Source: Pedobacter sp. PAMC26386 (GTDB taxonomy: Bacteria > Bacteroidota > Bacteroidia > Sphingobacteriales > Sphingobacteriaceae). From it: a stretch of 64,000 nt of DNA. The translations under genes were made by a program, and so were the position numbers. The stretch lies in the NCBI GenBank assembly GCA_014302835.1, contig CP060294.1, positions 1,116,001 through 1,180,000 on the forward strand, in the 5' to 3' direction. This document shows positions 18,981 through 27,308 of the stretch, piece by piece (positions within the stretch are counted from its first letter, which is position 1; every line of letters begins with the position of its first letter). A model generated the notes under the pieces. It searched no databases. It was not told where the DNA came from and saw nothing but the letters and a program-made list of their open reading frames with translations.

Positions 18981-19205
18981 ATGGAAAACTTCAACCATAT
19001 CCTGCTTTTTAAAACAGATATCAAATCTGAAGAGGATAGACAGGCTTTGCAGCCTTTATTAGACAAAAACAAAAACATAGAACAATGGAATGTGGACCTC
19101 AATGATGAAGACTATGTTTTGAGAATTATCTCGTATAATTTAAAACATCAGCAGATTATTGAACTGGTTCAGGATCATGGCTATATGTGCTGTGAATTAA
19201 CTTAA
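18981..19205 (+). CDS. Small HMA-fold-like protein without CxxC
   Basis: 74 residues. The pattern HILLFKTDI ... NIEQWNVDLNDEDYVLRI ... IIELVQDHGYMCCEL follows the beta-alpha-beta-beta-alpha-beta order of heavy-metal-associated (HMA) domains such as CopZ, including the closing Gly-Tyr. The metal-binding CxxC that should sit after the first strand is missing: that position reads KSEEDR. It could be a non-metal-binding relative acting as a small partner or sensor. It lies between the TetR gene and the MFS gene, 4 bases before the latter. The family assignment is moderate. Confidence 0.6.
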   Translation: MENFNHILLFKTDIKSEEDRQALQPLLDKNKNIEQWNVDLNDEDYVLRIISYNLKHQQIIELVQDHGYMCCELT

Positions 19206-19209
19206 TTAT

Positions 19210-20487
19210 ATGGAAACTAAGGAAATTATACCTTTTACTGGCTATCAAAAGATTGTAATCTTTATTTTAGCAATGACTCAATTTACTGTTATACTAGACT
19301 TCATGGTGATGTCTCCTTTAGGAGATATGTTGATCAAGTCATTAAGTATGAAACCTTCATCTTTTGGGATAGCAGTTTCTGCTTATGCTTTTAGTGCAGG
19401 CATTTCAGGTTTATTAACCGCAGGTTTTGCAGATCGTTTTGATCGTAAAAAACTGCTTTTATTCTTTTATACAGGTTTTATTGTGGGAACCTTTTTATGT
19501 AGTTTAGCCAACTCATTTGAATTATTGGTAGCTGCACGTATTATTACAGGCTTATTTGGTGGCGTGATCAGTTCAATCTCCATGGCTATTATTACAGACC
19601 TTTTTAGCTTAAAGCAAAGAGGCAGGGTCATGGGATTTATACAAATGGGCTTTGGTGCAAGCCAGGTATTGGGAATTCCAATCGGTTTATATATTGCAAA
19701 TAAATGGGGATGGGAATCTCCTTTTGTGATGGTAGCAGGGGTAGCAGTAATCATTGCTGTTTTAATCGTGGTAATTTTAAAACCGATTACTAAACATCTT
19801 GGTATGCAGCATGATAAATCTGCATTTAAGCATTTGTGGAATACTATAGCTAAAAAGGATTACAGAATAGGTTTTGCAGCTACAGCTGCACTGTCTGTTG
19901 GTGGTTTTATGATGATGCCTTTTGGAAGTGTATTTGCAGTTAATAATCTGGGGGTTACAGCAGAAGAACTTCCTTTATTATTCATGATCTCTGGAGTGAC
20001 TTCTTTATTGATTATGCCATTTATAGGTCGCTTGAGTGATAAAATCAGCAAATTCAAGATTTTTGCAATTGCTTCTATCTGGACAATGATTATTTGTGTG
20101 GCTTATACGAATCTATCGGCAACACCATTTTGGATAGTAGTTGCGCTTAACGTGTTGATGATGATGGGGATTATGAGCCGTATGGTTCCGTCTTCTGCAT
20201 TAACCAGTGCAATTCCTGCAATGGAAGACAGGGGTGCGTTTATGAGTATCAACTCTTCTATGCAGCAAATAGCTGGTGGTATTGCAGCGGCGGCATCGGG
20301 GATGATCGTTATTCAGAAAACTAAATTCAGCCCGATAGAACATTATGATACCGTAGGTTTTGTAGTGGTCGCTGTCACAATGATCAGTATTTACCTGATG
20401 TACAGAGTGAACAGGCTGGCTCAAAGGAAACCAGATGTGGTCGCTCCCTTCGTTGAAAAAGCAGAATTGGTGGCGGCAGAGTTTTAA
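19210..20487 (+). CDS. MFS transporter (DHA1/AraJ-like)
   Basis: 425 residues with about 12 hydrophobic helices. Motif A is visible in the 2-3 loop (GFADRFDRKKLLLF) and the fifth-helix motif C-like GFGASQVLGIPIG. This group exports sugars, drugs or metabolites. The gene starts 4 bases after the HMA-like stop and belongs to the TetR operon, which suggests a regulated efflux role. Substrate unknown. Confidence 0.88.
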   Translation: METKEIIPFTGYQKIVIFILAMTQFTVILDFMVMSPLGDMLIKSLSMKPSSFGIAVSAYAFSAGISGLLTAGFADRFDRKKLLLFFYTGFIVGTFLCSLANSFELLVAARIITGLFGGVISSISMAIITDLFSLKQRGRVMGFIQMGFGASQVLGIPIGLYIANKWGWESPFVMVAGVAVIIAVLIVVILKPITKHLGMQHDKSAFKHLWNTIAKKDYRIGFAATAALSVGGFMMMPFGSVFAVNNLGVTAEELPLLFMISGVTSLLIMPFIGRLSDKISKFKIFAIASIWTMIICVAYTNLSATPFWIVVALNVLMMMGIMSRMVPSSALTSAIPAMEDRGAFMSINSSMQQIAGGIAAAASGMIVIQKTKFSPIEHYDTVGFVVVAVTMISIYLMYRVNRLAQRKPDVVAPFVEKAELVAAEF

Positions 20488-20521
20488 GGCAACTATTTGC
20501 TTATTCTTTATTTTATAACCA

Positions 20522-20556
20522 CAAAAGTGGCTTATCATTATGATAAGCCACTTTTG
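20522..20556. terminator. Bidirectional terminator, 17-bp perfect arms
   Basis: CAAAAGTGGCTTATCAT (20522-20538) and its reverse complement (20540-20556) surround one T. It lies between the convergent MFS and DUF2723 genes. The tip TTATCAT/ATGATAA is shared with the terminator at 45159-45206. Confidence 0.85.
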
Positions 20557-20594
20557 CTTTATTAAGCTGTTAATCTGGTCTCTGAATTAATAGG

Positions 20595-23500
20595 TTAGCT
20601 TCTGATGCCGGAAACATCGGCCATTTTCTTAAACAGGCCTTTGACCTTTTGATTTAATTCCTGCTGATTGAAGCCGGTGGTTAGTTTGTCAAGCTCACCT
20701 AATACATATAGACTTATTCTGGTATCCTGAAGATAGGCCCGCTGAAATTCAGGTGTTAGTGTACAAACGTAATTGAACTCCTGGGCAAGAAAGTCTGAGG
20801 TTTCTTTAGTGAGCTGGTTGGCCTGCTTCACCTGGTTCAGTGCATATAAATTCTGAATGGTGTAGATCCTGTTAACCGTATCCCTTACGGAGTAATTGGC
20901 AAGAGGTAAGTCTTTTAAGCATTTCTGCATCAAATGGTTTGCCTGTACAGGTTTCCCTTCGATTAGCAGGTTCCTTGCCAGTGTATTGTTGGAACCCCAG
21001 GTAGAAAATACGATTCTTTTGGATTCCTGATCGAGATAAGAGGTTTTATTAAATGCTGAATAATCTATCTTGGTCATGACATTTGCATACATCACATCCG
21101 AATTTGTTTTTTCAGTTTTATCCCGGTTATCGTCTGTTTCTGTTTTGAAAGGCAATAAGCGATAAGCATAACCTTCCAGGTACAGATATTTATCAAGACC
21201 TGCGTAAGTATCATCAGATACATTGGTGGCAAAGTAGATGGGGCGTTTCCAATTATTGTGAATCAGGATGTCAAACAGAGCCAGATCACCTTTACTGGCG
21301 TAGGTTTTATTGAAAGTCCATTGCATTTCTTTGGTTACATGCGCTTTTTGAGCAGGGGTGATGGTTTGTGTTTTTACCAGTTGTTCCGGGTCTATGGTAA
21401 GCTTTAGCTTTTTAGTCGGCAGAAAGTTCATAAATTCTCCATTGGTCATCTGTACCTGATCCTCTTTGTTTTCTGAAGTCATTACGGTGAACAGGTCTTT
21501 CAGTTCTACGCTATCGGTTAATCCGTAATCTACATAAGGGAAATAATCTCTGACACCAGAAACATACTTTTCTTTGGCCATAGTAATCGGTAATGGTGCA
21601 GATTTATTTGCTTGTTTTTTCAATTGATTAATAAAAGCATCATCCGATAAGAACTGCATACAAATTACACGTACGTCTGTTCTGAATCCTTCTACTTCCT
21701 GTGCATACCACAGCGGGTAAGTATCATTATCTGCGTTTGTGAAAAGAATAGCATTAGGCGCACAGGAGTTCAGGTAATTCTTTGCCCAATCAGTTGCTGT
21801 ATATTTCTGGGAGCGATTGTGATCATCCCATCCTTGTACACCCATCAGCACCGGGACAGATAACAAACAGATTCCTGTAGCTATAATCAGACTCAGTTTT
21901 GGTTTTGCAATTTTAGCTAAGAGTTCTTTTAAGGCAAGAACACCAAAACCTATAAAAATAGCAAAGGCGTAAAATGAGCCTGCATAAGCATAATCTCTTT
22001 CCCGTGGTTGTAAAGGATCTTGATTCAGGTAAAGAATGATGGCTAGACCGGTAAAGAAGAACAGCGTAAGTACAACAATACTAGCCGCTTTATTTTTGCG
22101 GTATAACCAGATTAGTCCGGCAATTCCAAGGATTAATGGAAAACCATAATAAACGTTATGTGCTGCATTCGTGGTAATGGTTGCCGGAAGCACAGATTGG
22201 TTTCCCAATCTTATAGCATCCAATGGTTTGATACCTGTAATCCAGTTTCCGTTTTGTATGCCACCATGACTTTGAACATCATTCTGTCTGCCTGCGAAAT
22301 TCCATAAGAAATAACGCCAGTACATAAATCCCACTTGCCAGGAAGTAAAGAAACTGAGATTCTGGGCGAAGGATGGGGTTTGTCCCTCAGGGAGATTTAG
22401 CCAATGCTGGTAATATTGAGCATGTCCGGATTTCTGACTGTAAGTTCTTGGGAATAAGATGTTTTTATCATAAGTGGTATTAAAGGTTTTGCCGGATACT
22501 TCATATTTTGTGGTTCCTTTGCGGTATGTGTTTCCGGTATCCGTATTTTCTAGTGCTTTAGCATCAAAAGTGTTTCCATAAAGTAGCGGTGTAGAACCGT
22601 AGTTTGTTCGTGCAAGATAGTTGTAAAGCCCATAGGGCTGATCGGGATTACTTAAATTAATGTTGGTTTTAGCATCTGCTCGAATCAGAATCATTAAATA
22701 TGAACTGAAACCAAACAAGATGAATACAAGACAAAGTAAGCCCATATTCAGGTTGTATTTTTGTTTGCGTATCGAATAGCTGATTGCCAGGCAAAGGATT
22801 ACAGCGAATACTAAGACAAAAGTTATTGCTCCTGATCCAAAGGGAAGAGAGAACTGATTGACAAACAATAAATCGGCCTCTGCGGCAAACAGCACAAAGT
22901 ATTGTATCAATGCAAACTGAACAATTCCAACCAGCAGACAGCCAGCTAAAAAGGCTTTTATTGTACCTGTAATACTGGTCTTTTCTGCTTTTTTAAAGTA
23001 ATAAACTAATGTTACTGCAGGTATGGTCAGCAGGCTGAGTAAATGGACGCCAATAGAAAGGCCTACAATAAAAGAGATGAAAATAAGCCAGCGGTTATTG
23101 GTTTCCTTCTCCCATCGGAGAATAGCCCAGAAAGTTACGGCTGTAAATAAAGAGGAAAGTGCATATACCTCTGATTCGACGGCAGAAAACCAGAAAGTAT
23201 CAGAAAAAGTATAGGCTAATGCACCTATAGCCCCGGCAGCTATAATACTGAAGATCTTTGTACTCGTTTTCTCTTTCCTATAGACTTTGGCCGCCAGCGC
23301 TGTAATGGTCCAGAAAAGGAACATGATAGTGGCGGCACTGGCAAGAACGGCACTGAAATTAATCCAATAGGCAATTTTCGACGTATTGCCGATGGCGAGT
23401 AAACTGAATAATTTACCGATCATTAAAAAAAGCGGTGCTCCGGGCTGATGTCCAACCTGAAGCCGGGTTGCTGTGGCAATAAACTCTCCGCAGTCATAGA

Positions 23501-23798
23501 AACTTGCAGTAGGCTCCATGGTTAACCAGTAGGTAAGCAGGGCGATGCCAAAAAGTATAAAACCTGCGATCGTATTGATCCGGTTATATTTCTTTTTTTC
23601 TTCGGATGTATTAATGAGTTCGCTGAATTCGGTATGAATCTGTTCACGTACATCAGCCATGTTGAATTTAGTGGAAGCTGGTTTGTGCTCAAAGGAGGTA
23701 ATGAGGTGGTCGTATAATTCATCTAGGGTATCCTCTGTGAGGGATAAGCCCAAAAGATGCTGACGTATTTCTAAATGCTGCTGCGCGGTTAATTTCAT
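20595..23798 (-). CDS. DUF2723 membrane glycosyltransferase-like protein with HAAS-like N-terminus
   Basis: 1067 residues. Residues about 72-620 contain many membrane helices with the DUF2723 start FYDCGEFIATATRLQVGHQP (D102, E105), a pattern related to GT-C protein O-mannosyltransferases. Residues 620-1067 form a soluble, probably periplasmic region. Residues 1-60 (helical, EDTLDELYDHLITSFEH) resemble the HAAS-type helical domain that accompanies PadR regulators. The start overlaps the padR stop (ATGA), so translation is coupled. The gene probably modifies exported proteins or glycans with a lipid-linked sugar; the substrate is unknown. Many Bacteroidota carry DUF2723 proteins without this N-terminal part. 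Confidence 0.82.
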   Translation of the reverse strand: MKLTAQQHLEIRQHLLGLSLTEDTLDELYDHLITSFEHKPASTKFNMADVREQIHTEFSELINTSEEKKKYNRINTIAGFILFGIALLTYWLTMEPTASFYDCGEFIATATRLQVGHQPGAPLFLMIGKLFSLLAIGNTSKIAYWINFSAVLASAATIMFLFWTITALAAKVYRKEKTSTKIFSIIAAGAIGALAYTFSDTFWFSAVESEVYALSSLFTAVTFWAILRWEKETNNRWLIFISFIVGLSIGVHLLSLLTIPAVTLVYYFKKAEKTSITGTIKAFLAGCLLVGIVQFALIQYFVLFAAEADLLFVNQFSLPFGSGAITFVLVFAVILCLAISYSIRKQKYNLNMGLLCLVFILFGFSSYLMILIRADAKTNINLSNPDQPYGLYNYLARTNYGSTPLLYGNTFDAKALENTDTGNTYRKGTTKYEVSGKTFNTTYDKNILFPRTYSQKSGHAQYYQHWLNLPEGQTPSFAQNLSFFTSWQVGFMYWRYFLWNFAGRQNDVQSHGGIQNGNWITGIKPLDAIRLGNQSVLPATITTNAAHNVYYGFPLILGIAGLIWLYRKNKAASIVVLTLFFFTGLAIILYLNQDPLQPRERDYAYAGSFYAFAIFIGFGVLALKELLAKIAKPKLSLIIATGICLLSVPVLMGVQGWDDHNRSQKYTATDWAKNYLNSCAPNAILFTNADNDTYPLWYAQEVEGFRTDVRVICMQFLSDDAFINQLKKQANKSAPLPITMAKEKYVSGVRDYFPYVDYGLTDSVELKDLFTVMTSENKEDQVQMTNGEFMNFLPTKKLKLTIDPEQLVKTQTITPAQKAHVTKEMQWTFNKTYASKGDLALFDILIHNNWKRPIYFATNVSDDTYAGLDKYLYLEGYAYRLLPFKTETDDNRDKTEKTNSDVMYANVMTKIDYSAFNKTSYLDQESKRIVFSTWGSNNTLARNLLIEGKPVQANHLMQKCLKDLPLANYSVRDTVNRIYTIQNLYALNQVKQANQLTKETSDFLAQEFNYVCTLTPEFQRAYLQDTRISLYVLGELDKLTTGFNQQELNQKVKGLFKKMADVSGIRS

Positions 23799-24136
23799 GA
23801 GAGTTTAGATTTTAGGTTAAGCAGTAATTGCAGGTTCCCAATAAAACTCTCGGCTTCTTGTAGTTTATTTTCTACTTCTTTTTTGCCTGCTGTGGTAAGT
23901 GCGTAATATTTACGTACCCTGTTTTCCACTAATTCTGTTGTGGTAGACAACAGCCCTTCGGCTTCCATTTTATGTAAGCTGGGATACATTGCGCCTTCAG
24001 TTAGTTTAATTTCTCCACTGGTGATTTCTTTCACCTTTTGTGTGATCTCATAACCATACATCTTCTCATTTTCCTGAAGAAGTTTCAAAATGATAGTTTG
24101 CAGGCTGCCTTTTAACATTCCGTTTGCTGTACTCAT
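23795..24136 (-). CDS. PadR-family transcriptional regulator
   Basis: 113 residues from ATG 24136; an upstream in-frame ATG at 24166 lies inside the inverted repeat and promoter, so I reject it. The winged-helix PadR domain is complete: MLKGSLQTIILKLLQENEKMYGYEI, then ITSGEIKLTEGAMYPSLHKMEAEGLL and a basic wing ENRVRKYYALTTAGKKE. PadR proteins are usually repressors of an adjacent transporter or membrane gene. The gene overlaps the DUF2723 start by 4 bases, forming a two-gene operon. An AT-rich inverted repeat directly upstream is the likely autoregulatory site. Confidence 0.93.
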   Translation of the reverse strand: MSTANGMLKGSLQTIILKLLQENEKMYGYEITQKVKEITSGEIKLTEGAMYPSLHKMEAEGLLSTTTELVENRVRKYYALTTAGKKEVENKLQEAESFIGNLQLLLNLKSKLS

Positions 24137-24140
24137 AATA

Positions 24141-24148
24141 CAAATATA
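24141..24148 (-). promoter_or_regulatory. Candidate -7 element TATATTTG of padR
   Basis: On the minus strand TATATTTG ends 4 nt before ATG 24136 and would place the transcription start at or next to the start codon. A TTTT lies 21 nt upstream in place of the -33 TTTG. Confidence 0.45.
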
Positions 24149-24163
24149 TAATTTTCTTATATA
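24145..24163. promoter_or_regulatory. Inverted repeat, candidate PadR operator
   Basis: TATATAA (24145-24151) and TTATATA (24157-24163) are exact inverted arms around a 5-base spacer, overlapping the candidate -7 element of padR. The high AT content makes chance occurrence possible. Confidence 0.45.
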
Positions 24164-24274
24164 CATAGGAAAATTATGTATGTTGATTTTAAGTGGTTTA
24201 ATTTATCTTAATAGAGGTTTGGCGAGAAAAATGTATTAGAGGCAGCCTTTGTAAGGATTGAATAGATGATTAAA

Positions 24275-24739
24275 TTATTTTAATTTGGTATATTTTTCTA
24301 CGATTTCCTGGTTGACTTTCAGGCTATCGATCTTCTCTATACCTTTTTGTGTTAAGGTGTCGTTTTTTAAAGTCAGCGTAAATTTAAAGTCTTTATTTTC
24401 CCATTCACGAGCGTTGCAGTACTCTAAATGTTCCTGATATTGATCCCCTTTAAGAGAAAAAGTTCCGGCACCGCTGCCATAGATCGGAGTAACTCCTTTT
24501 GCGATATCATGTTTAAAAAAAGCGAAATGTGTATCATTAAATATCTTAATCATTTCCTGGCCTTTTACAGGAAAGGTCACCTCGGTTTTGGCGCCTGTGG
24601 TTACTTCGCTGGAAACTAATTTCCAGGTACCTTCAAGAGATTGATTGGTTAATTCTTTAGCTGATAATGGAATTGATGCCTTTTCTGTGCAGGCGGCCAG
24701 ACTTGTTAATCCGGCGAGGAGCAATAATTTAAATTTCAT
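24275..24739 (-). CDS. Lipocalin-like lipoprotein
   Basis: 154 residues. The signal peptide MKFKLLLLAGLTSLAAC ends in a lipobox with Cys17, so the protein is a lipoprotein of the envelope. The mature part has the LEGTWKLVSSEV start typical of lipocalin-like domains in Bacteroidota, then alternating strands (FKFTLTLKNDTLTQKG). A ligand cannot be named. It is monocistronic, with 108 bases between it and padR. Confidence 0.75.
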   Translation of the reverse strand: MKFKLLLLAGLTSLAACTEKASIPLSAKELTNQSLEGTWKLVSSEVTTGAKTEVTFPVKGQEMIKIFNDTHFAFFKHDIAKGVTPIYGSGAGTFSLKGDQYQEHLEYCNAREWENKDFKFTLTLKNDTLTQKGIEKIDSLKVNQEIVEKYTKLK

Positions 24740-24952
24740 TTTTTTTGGTTAAGGGTTAATTTGGGATTGGGAAACATCTTAATTGATTAATTAAATCTGA
24801 TACAATCTAGTGAATCTAATTGTGATTATGAACCTGAATTATTGTGAGATGTTGTGCTTTTACTTAGTTAATTGTTACGATTATTGCGTAGTTCTACGCT
24901 TGTTAATCTGGTTTCATAAACAGTATTTTTAGCTAACCAGGTATTTATATGT
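24740..24952. other. Divergent spacer, no gene seen
   Basis: 213 AT-rich bases between the lipoprotein gene and the acyltransferase gene. A small stem GCGTAG/CTACGC is at 24886-24899. No open frame of note and no clear TAnnTTTG were found. Confidence 0.4.
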
Positions 24953-26221
24953 ATGAGAAGAAGGTTATCCTTAATTGAGGGAACAATGTATGGCGACGGG
25001 CAGACGGCAGTAAATGTTGTTGCCGCTGTTAAAATTAGGGGGAATGTAAATGTACAGGAACTGGAGATTGCATTCGCTAAAATTCAGGCCAGACACCCAC
25101 TGTTGATGGTTAATGTAGTTGAAGGTGAGTGTGGTATCCCTTATTTTGTTACGGATGAAAATATTCGTAAAATACCGATCCGAGTTTCTAACCGGTACAC
25201 GGATGAGGATTGGAAAAAAGAAACAACTAGCGAATGTTTAAGCAGTTTTGACGTGAAAAATGGACCGCTAATAAGAGCTGTTTGTTTAAAGTCTGCGTTG
25301 GCCTCAGATCTGATCCTGGTTTGTCATCATTGTATTTGTGATGGAAAAGCAATCTTAAATCTGCTGGATGAAACATTGCGTATCTTAGGGCAACCTCAAA
25401 CGGAGATCGGTTCTTATCATTCCTACGGTTCGTTACAGGATTTTATCCCCGCTGCGGTAAAGAATAAAAAATCAAATCAACTGATGGCCTTTCTAGTTGA
25501 AAAACTGGTAAAACTGGCCTTGTTAATGGTATCCTCAAAAAAAGAGGTTAAAAGGGTAAAGCCCTTTTTACTGCATTGGAAATTAGATCAAAAGGAGTCT
25601 GCAGTAGTCCTGGAGAAGTGTAAAGCTGAAGGTCTTTCACCGCATGCGATATTAAGTGTGGTGTTTTTAAAAGCATTTGGTCGCATTCAATCTATCAAGT
25701 CATATGCTAAACTCTATTGTGCAGTAGATATGCGTAGATTTCTTCCTGATATTAAAGACGATATGTTATTTGCCTTTCCGGCAATGATTGGATTAAGACT
25801 TAAAGGGGGGCGAACAATTGATTGCTGGGATCAGGCACGGTTATTAAAAAAAGAACTGCTACTGAAAATCAATAAAATGAATGTCAACAAGGTGTTTTTG
25901 TTAGGTGAATGTCTGTTACCAGCTTTATCTAAAATCACTAAATATGCTAAAGCTGATGTAGGAGCACATGATTTTACCTTTTCGAATATTGGAAAAACCT
26001 GTATTAAAGAAAACTATGGGGCCATTGAGGTGGAGCGGGTGTATTCTCATGTCTCTATATTTCCTTTTGGAAACCCGTCAACAATATTTGCTTCTGTTTT
26101 TAGAGGGCAGCTAGATTTTATCATTACTTCTGATGAGTACTTTCTGAAATATGAGGATGCGGTAGCGGTCAAAGATAAGGCAATGGAATTACTTGCATCA
26201 GCTTGTCGATGCTCTTCTTAA
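24953..26221 (+). CDS. Stand-alone condensation-domain/acyltransferase-like protein
   Basis: 422 residues. The active-site motif HHxxxDG of the chloramphenicol-acetyltransferase/condensation superfamily is present as HHCICDG (H125, H126, D130, G131). The N-terminal PLSLIEG-like stretch (RRLSLIEGTMYGDGQTAVNV) and the late DFTFSNIGK segment in place of DFGWG also match PapA/alcohol O-acyltransferase-type relatives. There are no carrier, adenylation or ketosynthase domains nearby, so it probably acylates a diffusible alcohol or amine or a remote carrier protein. Its 3' end overlaps the convergent flavodoxin-fold gene by 53 bases. Confidence 0.75.
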   Translation: MRRRLSLIEGTMYGDGQTAVNVVAAVKIRGNVNVQELEIAFAKIQARHPLLMVNVVEGECGIPYFVTDENIRKIPIRVSNRYTDEDWKKETTSECLSSFDVKNGPLIRAVCLKSALASDLILVCHHCICDGKAILNLLDETLRILGQPQTEIGSYHSYGSLQDFIPAAVKNKKSNQLMAFLVEKLVKLALLMVSSKKEVKRVKPFLLHWKLDQKESAVVLEKCKAEGLSPHAILSVVFLKAFGRIQSIKSYAKLYCAVDMRRFLPDIKDDMLFAFPAMIGLRLKGGRTIDCWDQARLLKKELLLKINKMNVNKVFLLGECLLPALSKITKYAKADVGAHDFTFSNIGKTCIKENYGAIEVERVYSHVSIFPFGNPSTIFASVFRGQLDFIITSDEYFLKYEDAVAVKDKAMELLASACRCSS

Positions 26222-26696
26222 TCTTCTGTTCGCCTGCCTCACTGATTTCTTCATTGCGGATGCTTGAATAAAAATGTCCTTTATATTCAATACCTAAATA
26301 GCCACAAGTTAACCGGATGGGAGTGTCCAGGCTTTTATGCATTTTCTTGTCATAACCACAGCTGATGAAAGACAATTTTTTACCTCTTAACTGGCGACCC
26401 AGATCTTTGTGCAAGTTGATTAAATCGGTGAATCTGTCGAAAAAGGTTTTGAGCTGACCACTTATGGTATACCAATAGACTGGTGAAACAATAATAAGTT
26501 CATCAAAGGTCAGAAGTTCTTTGATGAGCCTGATAAAATCATCGTGCTGATTTTGGAAGTCATAATCAAAGTAACCAATGGTATAATCACTTAAATCATA
26601 TATATTATTGATATCTAGGTGGGAGCTGATTACGTTAACCAACTTTCTTGTATTACCATCTGATCGGGAACTGCCAGAAACTATCGCTACAGACAT
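26169..26696 (-). CDS. NAD(P)H-dependent FMN reductase-like flavoprotein
   Basis: 175 residues in the flavodoxin fold: SGSSRSDGNTRKLV is the FMN phosphate-binding loop, and IVSPVYWYTISGQLKTFFDR is the isoalloxazine-binding signature of NADPH-dependent FMN/iron-sulfur flavoproteins. Family members reduce FMN, quinones or azo compounds. The last 53 bases overlap the convergent acyltransferase gene. It faces the DUF2007 gene on the same strand, 50 bases away, and may follow it in a transcript. Confidence 0.85.
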   Translation of the reverse strand: MSVAIVSGSSRSDGNTRKLVNVISSHLDINNIYDLSDYTIGYFDYDFQNQHDDFIRLIKELLTFDELIIVSPVYWYTISGQLKTFFDRFTDLINLHKDLGRQLRGKKLSFISCGYDKKMHKSLDTPIRLTCGYLGIEYKGHFYSSIRNEEISEAGEQKIKKSIDKLMQVIPLPYL

Positions 26697-26717
26697 TGGT
26701 TATGATAAATATGGCTG

Positions 26718-26735
26718 TTATGATCAGCGTGAAGA
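26718..26735. repeat. 18-base direct repeat, copy 1
   Basis: TTATGATCAGCGTGAAGA; a copy with one change (C to T) is at 27288-27305. The pair brackets the DUF2007 gene. Confidence 0.5.
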
Positions 26736-26745
26736 AATTTATGTT

Positions 26746-27171
26746 TTAATATTCATGAAGACAATTGAAACAGTGGTAAACTTTTTTGGAATAAAAAGGA
26801 TAGACAAAAAAGATTAATGCGATCACAGTAGTCAAAATATTGAATCGTTTTCTAGTGGGCTGAACATATCCAACATCGTGGGATCCGCAATTAGGGCAGG
26901 TAAGCGCTATTGTGTCATTTTCAATATCGGGAGCTATTTCTGAAAAAGCTGAAGCTGAGATGTTTTCAGAAAGGATACTTCTAGCTAGTTCAACATCTTT
27001 TGCAAAAAGATTCAACTTAACACCGCCAATAGCCTGAATGTATAATGCATTTATATTCGCTATATTTTCATCAGTTAAAAAACATTGAATCCCGGCATCT
27101 ATTAACCTTGTTTTTACAATATTTGCTTCAATAGGGTTATAAAAGGTCTTGAATACTACAATTCTGTCCAT
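26746..27171 (-). CDS. DUF2007-type signalling protein with zinc ribbon and membrane helix
   Basis: 141 residues. The N-terminal 70 residues (MDRIVVFKTFYNPIEANIVK, then LTDENIAN and AIGGVKLNLF) match DUF2007, a PII-like/ferredoxin-fold putative signal-transducing domain. Two CxxC pairs follow (CPNCGSHDVG and CFNCLHEY), and between them lies one hydrophobic helix (ILTTVIALIFFVYPF). The split zinc-ribbon halves on either side of a membrane segment are unusual, though similar arrangements occur in DUF2007-related proteins of this phylum. Function unknown. Confidence 0.75.
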   Translation of the reverse strand: MDRIVVFKTFYNPIEANIVKTRLIDAGIQCFLTDENIANINALYIQAIGGVKLNLFAKDVELARSILSENISASAFSEIAPDIENDTIALTCPNCGSHDVGYVQPTRKRFNILTTVIALIFFVYPFYSKKVYHCFNCLHEY

Positions 27172-27287
27172 TTTAGTTTATGTTGACCGGAGCCGCTGTT
27201 TTGGTGCAGCTATAAAGTTAAGAAAAAGATCTCATGTTGCATTATTGCTCTCGTAAGTAGGTTTTTAAAGCTATAGAAACTGGAAGT

Positions 27288-27305
27288 TTATGATCAGTGT
27301 GAAGA
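27288..27305. repeat. 18-base direct repeat, copy 2
   Basis: TTATGATCAGTGTGAAGA, one base different from the copy at 26718-26735. It lies just downstream of the LacI-type gene stop. Confidence 0.5.
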
Positions 27306-27308
27306 GTT

